A program made the position numbers and the translations under genes. The notes beneath the pieces were generated by a model. It did not search any database. It had not been told where the DNA came from and was given only the letters and a program-made list of their open reading frames with translations. This document shows, piece after piece, positions 28,314-39,156 of a stretch of DNA of 64,000 nt. Location of the stretch: assembly GCA_000620545.1 (NCBI GenBank), contig JIBA01000016.1, forward strand, positions 1 to 64,000. Reading direction: 5' to 3'. How positions within the stretch are numbered: the first letter of the stretch is position 1; each line of letters opens with the position of its first letter. This DNA comes from Intrasporangiaceae bacterium URHB0013 (GTDB lineage: Bacteria > Actinomycetota > Actinomycetes > Actinomycetales > Dermatophilaceae).

Positions 28314-28319
28314 TAGTCT
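28314..28319 (+). promoter_or_regulatory. -10 box TAGTCT of the carboxypeptidase gene
   Basis: TAGTCT ends nine bases before ATG 28329, directly behind the sdh terminator; no Shine-Dalgarno. Confidence 0.5.
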
Positions 28320-28328
28320 GTCCCGGCG

Positions 28329-29852
28329 ATGACGCTCCGAGACCCTGCCCGCCGTCGCCCGTGGTCGGTCCCCGCCGCGGGCGCGACGCTCAGTGCGATC
28401 GCCCTGGGTCTCGCGATGACGACGGCGTATGCCGTCCCGTCGGCCGGCAGCACGCCCCTCCCCCGGGCGGTGACCGCGGCAGCACCCGTGGCGGCTCCCA
28501 CCTGTGCGCCGTGGCAGACCCCGCAGGCCGTTCCGTCCGGCGTGACCCTGACGCCACGGGTCTTCCCCACCGACGAGCCCGCCGCACGGGCGGTGACCTC
28601 GGGGCCCAGCGCGACGACGCACACGGCCCCGGCGGTGCCCGCCGTCCCCCCGCCGACGACAGCGACGACGCCGCCGAAGATCCGAGTCGTGTGCCGCAAC
28701 ACCCCGCCGAGGCCTTTCACCCACCCCGCGTGGGAGCCCGAGACGGTCGTCGGCGGCTCGCGTCTGGGTGAGGCCGGCGTGCTCGTCGACCGACCGGCCG
28801 CCGTGCCGGCGCCGCCCGAGGTGTACGACGTCTCCTACGTCGTGGCCGACCTCGAGACGGGTGACATCCTCGCCGCGAAGTCACCCCACGCGTGGCTACG
28901 CCCGGCCAGCACGCTCAAGACCCTCACGGCCCTGACCCTGATGCCGCGCCTCGACCCACGTCGGGTCGTCGTGGCCGGTCAGGACGCCCAGGACGCGGCC
29001 GGGTCGCGGGTCGGCGTCCTCGCCGGCAACCGCTATCCCGTCTCGAGCCTCTTCGACGCCATGATGATGTTCTCGGCAAACGACGCCGTCTACGCCCTTG
29101 CCGACGCCGCCGGTGGCTATGACGAGACCGTGGCGCTGATGAACGACAAGGCCGAGGAGCTCGGGGCCCACGACACCCTCACGGTCGACCCGAGCGGCCT
29201 CGACGACGGCGCACAGCGCTCGAGCGCCTACGACCTGGCACTCATCGGACGCGAGGCGATGCAGCTGCCGGCCTTCCGCACGACCGTCACCAAGCGGGAC
29301 GCCGTCTTCCCCGGCGGCAAGGACAAGCAGGGGAAGGTGTGGCCGGCCTTCCACGTGTACAACATCAACGAGCTGCTGCGGCACTACCCCGGCGCGGTCG
29401 GCATCAAGCCGGGCCGCACCGACCGCGCGCAGCACACCTTCATCGGGGCCGCGACCCGCGGCGGCCGGACGCTCCTCGTCACCCAGATGGGCAGCGTGAC
29501 CGGTTCGTGGAAGCCGACGGCCGCCCTGCTCGACTGGGGCTTCGCGAACGCCGACCGGGTGGGTCCCGTCGGGCGGCTCGTGGAGCCGGGCGAGGCTGCT
29601 GCACCCGCCGCCGCACCGGCCCTGCCCCAGTTGCCTCCCGGCGGAGCGACCAGCACCGTCCCGGGTACGGGTGGCTCGGACACCGCCGGGGTCACGGGCT
29701 CGTCGTCCGGCACCCCGGCACCGGTGGCCGGACCGATGACCGGGGCGACGGCATACGACCGGACGATGTCGCTGGTCGTGCTGGCCGGGGTGGGGCTCGT
29801 CGTCGTCACCGGCGTCGTGGTCCTCGCCCTGCGCCGACGCCGCGCAGCGTGA
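28329..29852 (+). CDS. D-alanyl-D-alanine carboxypeptidase-like penicillin-binding protein (S11)
   Basis: Secreted, membrane-anchored S11 peptidase that trims peptidoglycan pentapeptides. 507 aa: signal/anchor helix at about residues 15-36, a Pro/Thr/Ala-rich spacer to about 160, the catalytic domain, a second low-complexity linker and a C-terminal helix MSLVVLAGVGLVVVTGVVV with RRRR tail. Active-site motifs are SxxK = S194-T-L-K197 (RPASTLKTL) and SxN = S249-A-N251; the third motif reads K360-P-G (GIKPGRTD) in place of KTG. Two transmembrane ends leave the enzyme facing the wall. Confidence 0.85.
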   Translation: MTLRDPARRRPWSVPAAGATLSAIALGLAMTTAYAVPSAGSTPLPRAVTAAAPVAAPTCAPWQTPQAVPSGVTLTPRVFPTDEPAARAVTSGPSATTHTAPAVPAVPPPTTATTPPKIRVVCRNTPPRPFTHPAWEPETVVGGSRLGEAGVLVDRPAAVPAPPEVYDVSYVVADLETGDILAAKSPHAWLRPASTLKTLTALTLMPRLDPRRVVVAGQDAQDAAGSRVGVLAGNRYPVSSLFDAMMMFSANDAVYALADAAGGYDETVALMNDKAEELGAHDTLTVDPSGLDDGAQRSSAYDLALIGREAMQLPAFRTTVTKRDAVFPGGKDKQGKVWPAFHVYNINELLRHYPGAVGIKPGRTDRAQHTFIGAATRGGRTLLVTQMGSVTGSWKPTAALLDWGFANADRVGPVGRLVEPGEAAAPAAAPALPQLPPGGATSTVPGTGGSDTAGVTGSSSGTPAPVAGPMTGATAYDRTMSLVVLAGVGLVVVTGVVVLALRRRRAA

Positions 29853-29872
29853 GCCCGGTTCCTCGGTGACGG

Positions 29873-30991
29873 TCAGCGGCGCAGGCGCCGGGCTCCGGCC
29901 AGGGCAGCAGCGGCCGCAGCCCCGACCACCACTCCAGCAGTGACACTGATCCGGTCGACCGCTCGCGACGCGGCCGGGCGGGCCGGCTTGCCTGCGTCGC
30001 TCCACCCCGCGTGGACGACCGCGACGGGCGCCACGGCATCCGGCACGCGGCTGTTGTCGCCACCGCCGGCGAGCGGCGCGACGAACACGGGACGTACCGC
30101 CCTGGACAGGGGCGAGCGCTGGGTGTCGTTGCCCAGCCGGTCGAGGTCGACGTCGTTCGCGGCCCACGCGGCCGAGAGGAGGATGACCTTCGACATGAGG
30201 TCGAGCCAGAAGAGCAGCCCGACCGAGAGCGCGACGGCGCCCAGCAGCGGATTGGCGGTGGCGTGGCCGACGAGGTAGCCGCCGAACAGCTTGAGCAGTG
30301 TGAGGACCACCGCACCCAGGACAGCCCCCTGACGGATGTCGCGCACCGGCAGCGGCGCGCCCGAGAGGATCCGCATGAGGACGAGGAGGATGACGGTGTC
30401 GAAGGCGACGCCGACGAGGAGGCCCAGCAGACCCACGAGCAGACCGTTGCCGTCGAGACCGACCCACGCGGAGACGCGCTCAGCCAGACCCCCGATGCTG
30501 CTCGTGAGGATCGCCGAGACCGCGACGGCCAGGCCGACGGTCATGAGGACGACGAGGTCACGGGCGGTCGTGCGCACCACGGCATGGGTGAGGGGATTGA
30601 GCCCGAAGACACCACGGATGCCGGTGCGCAGGGCCCTGACCCAGCCCATGCCGGCGAAGAGCAGCGTGACGAACGCGATGATGCCGGTCAGCGTCAGCGT
30701 CAGGCTGGCCGGCGCTTCGATGCTGATGATGCCGTCGGGGTTGCTCGGCGTCTCGACCATCCCGGGGAAGGCGTCGTTGAGCGAGTCGGCGATGGCGGTG
30801 ACGAGGTCGGGTCGGTCCTGCAGGACGAAACCGAAGATCGCGAACGCCAGCGCCAGCGCCGGGAAGATGGAGAAGAACGCGTAGTAGCTGACCCCCGCAG
30901 CGAGCAGGTTGCCGCTCGACTCGCGGTACCGGGTCCATGCCCGGTGGGCGCGGGTGGCCTCGAGCCGGCTCACGAGGGGCACGGCCGGCAC
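29873..30991 (-). CDS. YihY/BrkB-family membrane protein
   Basis: 372 aa integral membrane protein of the YihY/virulence-factor BrkB family, function unsettled (formerly called RNase BN). Six hydrophobic segments, beginning with the family block GNLLAAGVSYYAFFSIFPAL; the conserved loop VFGLNPLTHAVV and the C-terminal LLFWLDLMSKVILLSAAWAA are present. An extra tail ends in a hydrophobic ITAGVVVG-like helix and RRLRR. GTG start lies three bases after the stop of the 2H phosphoesterase gene, so the two are an operon. Confidence 0.82.
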   Translation of the reverse strand: MPAVPLVSRLEATRAHRAWTRYRESSGNLLAAGVSYYAFFSIFPALALAFAIFGFVLQDRPDLVTAIADSLNDAFPGMVETPSNPDGIISIEAPASLTLTLTGIIAFVTLLFAGMGWVRALRTGIRGVFGLNPLTHAVVRTTARDLVVLMTVGLAVAVSAILTSSIGGLAERVSAWVGLDGNGLLVGLLGLLVGVAFDTVILLVLMRILSGAPLPVRDIRQGAVLGAVVLTLLKLFGGYLVGHATANPLLGAVALSVGLLFWLDLMSKVILLSAAWAANDVDLDRLGNDTQRSPLSRAVRPVFVAPLAGGGDNSRVPDAVAPVAVVHAGWSDAGKPARPAASRAVDRISVTAGVVVGAAAAAALAGARRLRR

Positions 30992-30994
30992 CCG

Positions 30995-31525
30995 TCAGCC
31001 GCCGCCGAGGGTGAACTCATGCACGGGACGCCACACGTCGTCCTCGCCCTGTTCGTAGAGGTGGTAGGCGCCGACCTCGAAGGTGACGGAGTAGTCAGCG
31101 AGGTCGTCGAAGGCGAGGTCCAGGGACTCGGCCGGCACGTTGTGCGCCACGGTGACGTGCGGGTGGTAGTAGAACTCGAGCTCGCGGCTCACCGGTCCGG
31201 AGCGCAGCGCCACCTCGAGCGCCTCGCAGTTCGAGACCCCCTGGGCGACCTGGATGAACACGACGTCGGACAGCGGGCGGAACGTGCCCGTGCCGCGCAG
31301 GACGACGTCGAAGGGTGCCCGCACCGCGGCTACGTCGGCGCAGTGCCTGCGGAAGGCGGCATACGCCTGGGCGTCCACCTCCGTCGGCGGCAGGAGGGTG
31401 ATGTGCGCGGGGATCTGCCAGGCCTGGGGGTCACCGAACTCGGCCCGGCGGCGCTGGAGGTAGTCACCGTGCGGGGCCGGGATCGGGATCGAGACGCCGA
31501 TCGTCGTGGGGCGCGCAACACTCAC
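30995..31525 (-). CDS. 2'-5' RNA ligase / 2H phosphoesterase superfamily protein
   Basis: 176 aa with the two H-x-T motifs that define the 2H fold: PAHITLLPP (about residue 38) and HPHVTVAHN (about residue 120). Such proteins cleave or form 2',5' or 2',3'-cyclic phosphodiesters in RNA or nucleotides. The GTG at 31525 is chosen because TACGGT lies seven bases upstream (leaderless pattern); the longer ATG start at 31621 would overlap that promoter. First gene of a two-gene operon with the BrkB-like protein. Confidence 0.8.
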   Translation of the reverse strand: MSVARPTTIGVSIPIPAPHGDYLQRRRAEFGDPQAWQIPAHITLLPPTEVDAQAYAAFRRHCADVAAVRAPFDVVLRGTGTFRPLSDVVFIQVAQGVSNCEALEVALRSGPVSRELEFYYHPHVTVAHNVPAESLDLAFDDLADYSVTFEVGAYHLYEQGEDDVWRPVHEFTLGGG

Positions 31526-31532
31526 GCACCCG

Positions 31533-31538
31533 ACCGTA
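31533..31538 (-). promoter_or_regulatory. -10 box TACGGT of the 2H phosphoesterase gene
   Basis: TACGGT on the minus strand ends seven bases before GTG 31525; leaderless start predicted and decides the start codon. Confidence 0.5.
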
Positions 31539-31634
31539 CCCAACTCGGCCCGTGCACGAGGGGCATGGCTCGCTCGACGGAGTTCCAGGTGGTCGGGCAG
31601 CGCCGAATCCGCTGTGTCCATCCGGACGCGAGGC

Positions 31635-31640
31635 TACGCT
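31635..31640 (+). promoter_or_regulatory. -10 box TACGCT of the first glycosyltransferase pair
   Basis: TACGCT ends seven bases before ATG 31648; no Shine-Dalgarno, leaderless start predicted. Confidence 0.55.
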
Positions 31641-31647
31641 GACGCCG

Positions 31648-32882
31648 ATGTCCTCGCCCCCGCACCTCGCGCACGTCCCGATGCCGCTCGCGGGGGACGG
31701 CAGCTCCGTCGCGCACGTCGTCCGCGCCCTGACGCGGGAGCACTCACGCGCCGGGGGGCGCTCGACCGTCATCACCTCGGACAACCGCGATGCCACCTTC
31801 CCCGATGCCGGGGTCGTGCCCGTCGACTACACACGCCACTGCCCACGCACGTGGTTCACGCCCGCCGAGTACCGGCAGGACTGGGCGCTCGGCGCCCTCC
31901 TGCGCGAGCGACCCCACGCCGCGCGGCTCTTCGAGCCGGCCGCCGAGGCTCTCGCCCGGGTGGCCCCGGACTGGGTGCTGCTGCACGAAGGGCACTACGC
32001 CGTCACCGCGCTGCCGCTGTTCCGGCAGGCGCTGCCGTCCTCGACGCGCATCGCCCTGCACGTCCACAACGCCATCTCCGCCTCGGTGCGACGCCACGAG
32101 CTCAGCCACCTGCTCCGGCACGCCGATGCCGTCATCGGCGTCAGCGCGTTCATGGCCGATGGCGTACGCCGCCGGGCCTGGGTCGACCACGCCAAGGTGA
32201 CGTGGGTGCACAACGGCGCCGACACGACGCGCTTCCATCCCGCCGAGACCGACGGCTCGCCGAGCTCGCCCAGCTCGCAGAGCTCGCCCAGCGCCCCCGG
32301 CTACGCGGCCTGCCCGAGGCGGCTACGGCTGCTCTACGTCGGTCAGGTCGCGCAGCACAAGGGTGTCGACCTGCTCCTGCAGGCGCTCGCCGCGATGGGC
32401 CGCCACGCCGACCGCTTCGAGGTGCGCATCGTCGGCAGCTCGGAGCTGCGCGACACCGGCGTCACGAACGACTTCGAGAACCACCTGCGACACCTCGCCG
32501 GCCGGGTCACCGGACCCGTGACGTTCGAGCCGTACCAGCCGCAGGACCTGGTGGCCGACGTCTACCGGTGGGCCGACGTCGTCGCCGTCCCCTCACGCGC
32601 CGAACCCTTCGGCATGGTCCCGCTCGAGGCCATGGCCTCGGGTGCCCTCGTCCTCGCCAACGATGCCGGCGCCCTCCCGGAGGTGCTCGGCCCCGTCGGA
32701 CGGCTCGTGCCGCCCACCGTGGCCGGCTGGGTGGATGCCCTGACGCGCGTGACGCGTCACGACGTCGTGGCCGAGCGAGACGCGGCCGTTCGCCGGGCAC
32801 GCCGGTTCACGTGGGCCGCGAGCCACGAGGCCCTGATGCACGTCCTCTCCCGGGCCGTCCCACGACCCGGCGGACGGATACC

Positions 32883-32886
<4 letters not shown>
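31648..32886 (+). CDS. Glycosyltransferase family 4 protein
   Basis: 412 aa GT-B enzyme. The N-terminal acceptor domain has MPLAGDGSSVAHVVRALTRE, and the C-terminal nucleotide-sugar domain (from about 225) has LLYVGQVAQHKGVDLLLQAL and VVAVPSRAEPFGMVPLEAMA with the E-x7-E motif. The two halves are joined by a Ser/Pro linker (about residues 204-220) coded by imperfect 9-bp repeats. ATG start in a leaderless context; the stop overlaps the next gene by GTGA. Donor and acceptor unknown. Confidence 0.85.
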
Positions 32887-35302
<2,416 letters not shown>

Positions 35303-36109
35303 TCAGTCCGTCTCGACGGCGTAGTCGGCGACGACAGGCGCGTGGTCGCTCCAGCGTTGGGCATACGTCGTGGCGCGTCCCACGAAGGTGCCGGTGACGG
35401 TGGCTGCGAGCCGACGCGTCGCGAGCTGGTAGTCGATGCGCCATCCGGCGTCGTTGTCGAAGGCCTTGCCACGCCACGACCACCACGAGTAGGGCCCAGT
35501 CACGTCACCGGCATGCCGGCGCTGGACATCGACCCAGTCCCCACCGGCCAGCCAGCCGTCGAGGACCGCACGCTCCTCGGGCAGGAAGCCGGCCTTGGCA
35601 AGGTTGCCCTTCCAGTTCTTGAGGTCGGCCTCACGGTGGGCGACGTTGAGGTCGCCCGCGACGATGACGAGCTCGTCGGCCGCGGCCGCGCGGCGCATCC
35701 GCGTCGTCATGGCCGCGAGGAACGCCATCTTGACGTCCTGGCGCCCGGTCCCCGCCTCGCCGGTGTGGACGTATGCCGAGACGACCGTCAGCGGGCCCGC
35801 GTCGGTGACGATGTCGGCCTCCACCCAGCGGCCCTCGTCGGAGAACGCCCCGTCGATGCCGATCCGGACCGCGGTGTGCGGGGCGCGGGTCACGACCGCG
35901 ACCCCAGCGCGTCCCTTGGCCGTGCCCTCGGTGTGCGCCACCGACCAGTGCGCCAGACCCGCCTCGGCCAGGACCTTGGCGAGCTCGGCGTCCTCGGCAC
36001 GGACCTCCTGCAGGCACAGCACGTCGGGGGCGGCCTGCCGAAGCCACGGGATCATGCCTCGCCTCCCGGCTGCCCGGATCCCGTTGACGTTGGCAGTGAC
36101 GACGCGCAT
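35303..36109 (-). CDS. xthA: Exodeoxyribonuclease III (AP endonuclease)
   Basis: Mg-dependent DNA repair nuclease of the ExoIII/EEP family, 268 aa, acts at abasic sites and 3' blocked ends. Motifs: ATANVNGIRAAGR-like start (VVTANVNGIRAAG), LCLQEVRA (metal Glu), SAYVHTGEAG, IVAGDLNVAHREADLKN (catalytic Asp/Asn), WRIDYQLATRRL and WSDHAPVVADY (catalytic His). ATG 36109 follows CAGAAT by seven bases. Divergent from the MauE-thioredoxin gene; 72 nt upstream of trpS in the same direction. Confidence 0.93.
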   Translation of the reverse strand: MRVVTANVNGIRAAGRRGMIPWLRQAAPDVLCLQEVRAEDAELAKVLAEAGLAHWSVAHTEGTAKGRAGVAVVTRAPHTAVRIGIDGAFSDEGRWVEADIVTDAGPLTVVSAYVHTGEAGTGRQDVKMAFLAAMTTRMRRAAAADELVIVAGDLNVAHREADLKNWKGNLAKAGFLPEERAVLDGWLAGGDWVDVQRRHAGDVTGPYSWWSWRGKAFDNDAGWRIDYQLATRRLAATVTGTFVGRATTYAQRWSDHAPVVADYAVETD

Positions 36110-36197
36110 GGGCCCGATTCTGCAGGACCCTGTGGACCGCACGTGGACGGGCCCGTGGGATCGCTCGATCACCCCCAGTGGTAGGCCCTCCCCTGCC

Positions 36198-36203
36198 TAG
36201 AAT
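36198..36203 (+). promoter_or_regulatory. -10 box TAGAAT of the MauE-thioredoxin gene
   Basis: TAGAAT ends five bases before GTG 36209; leaderless start predicted. Confidence 0.5.
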
Positions 36204-36208
36204 GCGAC

Positions 36209-37246
36209 GTGCCCACCGACGCCCTCGCCATCGCTCCCGTGATCCTCGCGGTCGTCCTCGTCGTCAGCGCGGTCGGCAAGCTGCGGTCACCGAGCGCGTC
36301 GGCCGACGCCTTCCGCGACCTTCGGGTCCCGGCGCCGTTGTCCGGGACATTCGCCGTCGAGGCGCTGCCGTGGGGCGAGCTGCTGCTCGCCGTCGCGCTG
36401 GTCCTCTTCGGTGGACTCGCCGGCACCCTGGCCGGCGTGGCCGCCGTTCTGCTCTTCACGGCATACCTCGTGCTCGTCGTCCGGGCGACCGGATTCGATG
36501 AGGAGGTCGACTGCGCCTGCTTCGGGGAGTTCGCTCCCGGACGCATCTCGCGCCGCACCGTCGTGCGGAACACCTGGCTGGTCGCCCTCGCACTCGTCGC
36601 TCTCGGCGTCTCGACGCAGGGGTCGTCGGTCGCCTCGCGAGTGGCGGAGGGGCAGCTGCCCTGGTGGTGGCTCCTGGGCGCGGCGGCGGCCTCCCTGACG
36701 GTCCTCCTCGTCGTCCGGCGCCCGGTCGCCGCAGACGTGCGCGACACGACGGCGCCGCTCGCCCACGAGGACGGGGACTACCTCAGGTCACGCACGCCGG
36801 CCCTTCCCGTCACGCTCGGCGACGGCAGCGAGACCGACCTGCGCCAGCTCAGCGCGGCGCGTGCGCAGCTGCTTCTCTTCGTGTCCGAGGGCTGCGGCAG
36901 CTGCGCGGACGTCATTGCTGCCACCCCGGGGTGGCGCGAGGAGCTCCCCGAGCTCGACGTCCGCCACGTCGTGGAGGTCCTGCCCGGTGTCGGCGTGCTG
37001 ACGAGATCCGACTCTCCGCAAAGCGTGCACGACCCGGCCCACCGGCTCTGGGAGAGCTTCGGTGTGCGCGGGACGCCGTCCGCGATCCTGCTGGGCGCCG
37101 ACGGCCTGCTCGCGGGTGGACCCGTCACCGGCGGCGAGCTCGTGCCCGGCTTCGTCGCCGACATCGCGGCCGAGCTGCGCGAGCACCGGCCCTCAGCAGC
37201 CTCCCTCGACGAACGGTCGCCCGTCGACCACGCACCCCGTTCATAG
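36209..37246 (+). CDS. MauE/DoxX-like membrane domain fused to thioredoxin-like domain
   Basis: 345 aa membrane redox protein. Residues 1-170 form four to five hydrophobic helices of the MauE family (PVILAVVLVVSAVGKL; VDCACFGEFAPG with paired Cys 102/104). After a short linker, residues about 195-330 form a thioredoxin-like fold with CxxC at C229-G-S-C232 (FVSEGCGSCADV) and the cis-Pro region RGTPSAILLGADG. MauE was described for disulfide-rich methylamine dehydrogenase assembly. Here the fusion could pass electrons across the membrane for thiol-disulfide exchange. It converges with a Tat-exported eight-cysteine protein, a plausible client; this link is inference. Confidence 0.8.
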   Translation: MPTDALAIAPVILAVVLVVSAVGKLRSPSASADAFRDLRVPAPLSGTFAVEALPWGELLLAVALVLFGGLAGTLAGVAAVLLFTAYLVLVVRATGFDEEVDCACFGEFAPGRISRRTVVRNTWLVALALVALGVSTQGSSVASRVAEGQLPWWWLLGAAAASLTVLLVVRRPVAADVRDTTAPLAHEDGDYLRSRTPALPVTLGDGSETDLRQLSAARAQLLLFVSEGCGSCADVIAATPGWREELPELDVRHVVEVLPGVGVLTRSDSPQSVHDPAHRLWESFGVRGTPSAILLGADGLLAGGPVTGGELVPGFVADIAAELREHRPSAASLDERSPVDHAPRS

Positions 37247-37271
37247 AGGGCGCCGGCCGGGAGACGCGAGA

Positions 37272-37301
37272 GCGGCGGCAACCGGACCCGGTTGCCGCCG
37301 C
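37272..37301. terminator. Bidirectional terminator hairpin
   Basis: GCGGCGGCAACCGG (37272-37285), two bases, CCGGTTGCCGCCGC (37288-37301): a perfect inverted repeat, with TTC on one side and a mixed sequence on the other. It sits between two convergent genes and can end both transcripts. Confidence 0.75.
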
Positions 37302-37316
37302 TTCGACCATTCCCGG

Positions 37317-37934
37317 TCAGGCTGGGAGCGGGAAGATGTTCTGCAGCTTGCAGCTGCCCTGGTTGGGCCCAGGAGCAGACGGCGTGCTGCGCAGCCCGCT
37401 GGAGATGGGGGTCGGCCCGCCCACGGGCGCGCAGACACCGCCGGCCAGGCAGTCGTAACGCTGGTAGGTCAGGGACATCTCGGCGTTCTGGCTGTTGCCC
37501 GTGGGCTCGTCGCCCGTGTAGACCATGATCTGCTGGACCGAGTTGTCCGGCGTGCAGAAGGCGTGTGCGGCCGTGGCCCCGCACGTCGTGGTGGCACACG
37601 TGCCGGAGCACGTGGGGCTGGCGCCACGGATCGACACGACGAAGGTCGTGACGGGGACTCCGTTGATCTGGACGTTGGAGATGACCGTGATGCCCGTCCC
37701 GGGCAGCGGGCCGATGGTGTTGACGGCCGTCAGCTCGAAGACGTAGCCCTTGAGCGTGTCCGTGGAGTTGCCCGGGAGCTTGCACGCCCCCCCGGTGAAC
37801 GACAGCGGCCCTGCTGATGCTGCGACCGTGGGCGCCGCCCCCGCGACCACGACTGCGGGCACCGCCCAGGCGGCACCCTTGACGACCGAGCGTCGGCTCG
37901 GAGGCGCCGGAACGGCGCCGTGACTGTGTGACAT
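37317..37934 (-). CDS. Tat-exported cysteine-rich protein of unknown function
   Basis: 205 aa. The N-terminus is a twin-arginine signal: SRRSVVKGAAWAVPAVVVAG then AAPTVAASAG, with likely cleavage near residue 42. The mature part of about 160 residues is Gly/Thr/Pro-rich, has no hydrophobic segment, and contains eight cysteines (ACKLPG, TCSGTCATTTCG, AFCTPD, YDCLAGGVCAP, SCKLQN), enough for four disulfides. I recognise no domain. It is the last gene of the minus-strand EPS operon, 77 nt after a PqqD-like gene, and converges with the MauE-thioredoxin gene. Export by Tat implies folding, possibly with modification, before transport. Confidence 0.7.
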   Translation of the reverse strand: MSHSHGAVPAPPSRRSVVKGAAWAVPAVVVAGAAPTVAASAGPLSFTGGACKLPGNSTDTLKGYVFELTAVNTIGPLPGTGITVISNVQINGVPVTTFVVSIRGASPTCSGTCATTTCGATAAHAFCTPDNSVQQIMVYTGDEPTGNSQNAEMSLTYQRYDCLAGGVCAPVGGPTPISSGLRSTPSAPGPNQGSCKLQNIFPLPA

Positions 37935-38011
37935 ACGAATCCCCCACTCGATGACTGAACCCCCAAGTTCTCCGTCAACATACCTGAGCGTGCGCTGCTC
38001 GATGCCGGAAA

Positions 38012-38386
38012 TCAGGCACCTTGGGGCGATGCACGATCATCTGCACCCGATGGCGCCCAGATTGCCCCGTTATGGCCCTGACCTGCGACGATGACGCTGT
38101 GGTGCCGCAGCTCCACGACCGCCGCCAGGACCAGGTCCGGCAGCTCACCGACGGCCGGGTCACCCAGCAGCCGCCGCAGGTCCTGCTCCAGCCTGGCCAG
38201 GGTCGTGCCGGGCCCGACCAGGCGCAGGATCTCCACCCCGAGCGGCGAGAGCCGAAGGACCTCGAAGGTGGGCGCGAGACCCACCATCACCACGGTCCCC
38301 TCGTCCGTGGAGAACTCGTCCACGACGTAGCCCCGGCGAAGCGCGACGTCGGCGTGGAGGTCGGAGTCGGGGTCGGGACTGCTCAT
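38012..38386 (-). CDS. PqqD-like (RiPP recognition element) protein
   Basis: 124 aa. Matches the winged-helix PqqD/RRE pattern: VALRRGYVVDEFSTDEGTVV strands, LSPLGVEILRLVGPGTTLAR helices and LRRLLGDPAVGELPDLVLA with a C-terminal HSVIVAG strand. Such proteins bind leader peptides and hand them to modifying enzymes. ATG overlaps the stop of the HPr-kinase-like gene (ATGA). It lies between that ATPase and the Tat-exported Cys-rich protein, so the latter may be its client; this is inference. The tail after residue 105 is polar and probably disordered. Confidence 0.68.
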   Translation of the reverse strand: MSSPDPDSDLHADVALRRGYVVDEFSTDEGTVVMVGLAPTFEVLRLSPLGVEILRLVGPGTTLARLEQDLRRLLGDPAVGELPDLVLAAVVELRHHSVIVAGQGHNGAIWAPSGADDRASPQGA

Positions 38387-39156
38387 CGCGTCCTCCCGAG
38401 CACGTCGCTCACGACCGGCTCCAGGTCAGCGGCGTCGTGGTAGCGGACCCGGCGCAGCCCGCCGACCGAGTCCAGCAGGTCGGCCAGGTGGTGCAGTGGG
38501 CGCTCGAAGAGGGAGAGCGACGACGTCTCGGGTGCGAGCAGGGCAAGCGCGTCGAGGACGTCGACCGGCTCGATGACCACGTCGGCCCCACGCGGCAGGT
38601 CGCGGCGGAGGAGGACCATCCCCGCGAGCCAGGGCCGCACCGTGGGGGCGCTGAGGCCCAGCTCCTCGGGCGCCAGCTCGTCCTTGAGCTCCGGTGTGTC
38701 CGGTCGACGCACGGAGAGCGGCTTGCAGTAGGTCGCGATGGTGAGGTCGGCCGCAACCCCTACCGTCTCGTCGGAGACGTAGCCCCGGCCGGGGCCCAGG
38801 GTCCGGACGACGGTGGTCTTTCCGGTGCCCCCGGGCGCGACCATGGCGATCGCGGCCCCACTGGACCGGTCACAGAGTGCGCCCGCGTGGAACATGGTCA
38901 GCTGCCCCGCGCGCGCCGTGATGGCCTCGCGCGTCACGAGCTGGGTGAGCTCCTGCAGGGCCGCGGCGATCTCCCGTGGCTCCGCATCGGCACGCACGGA
39001 CGGCGCGCGGACCACCACCGCGTTCTCGACGGGGGACGTCTGGCACGCCGACCAGGCGCGCTGCGCCAGTGCGCGGAGGCGGGGGTCCTCCACCTCGATC
39101 ACGAGCGAGGCACCCAGGGCCTCGACGTGCAACCTGTCATCCGCGAGCCCTGTCAT
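38383..39156 (-). CDS. HPr kinase-like ATPase
   Basis: 257 aa. It resembles the HprK-related kinases that sit beside PqqD-like proteins: LTMFHAGALCD (the HAG motif), P-loop MVAPGGTGKTT (residues 105-115) and YVSDETVGV (acidic pair). Lacks the PTS-specific regions of true HPr kinase. May phosphorylate a peptide or protein serine, as seen for lasso-peptide kinases; substrate unknown. Start ATG 39156 overlaps the upstream GT stop and its own stop overlaps the PqqD-like start, so it is the seventh of eight genes read from 45862. Confidence 0.75.
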   Translation of the reverse strand: MTGLADDRLHVEALGASLVIEVEDPRLRALAQRAWSACQTSPVENAVVVRAPSVRADAEPREIAAALQELTQLVTREAITARAGQLTMFHAGALCDRSSGAAIAMVAPGGTGKTTVVRTLGPGRGYVSDETVGVAADLTIATYCKPLSVRRPDTPELKDELAPEELGLSAPTVRPWLAGMVLLRRDLPRGADVVIEPVDVLDALALLAPETSSLSLFERPLHHLADLLDSVGGLRRVRYHDAADLEPVVSDVLGRTR

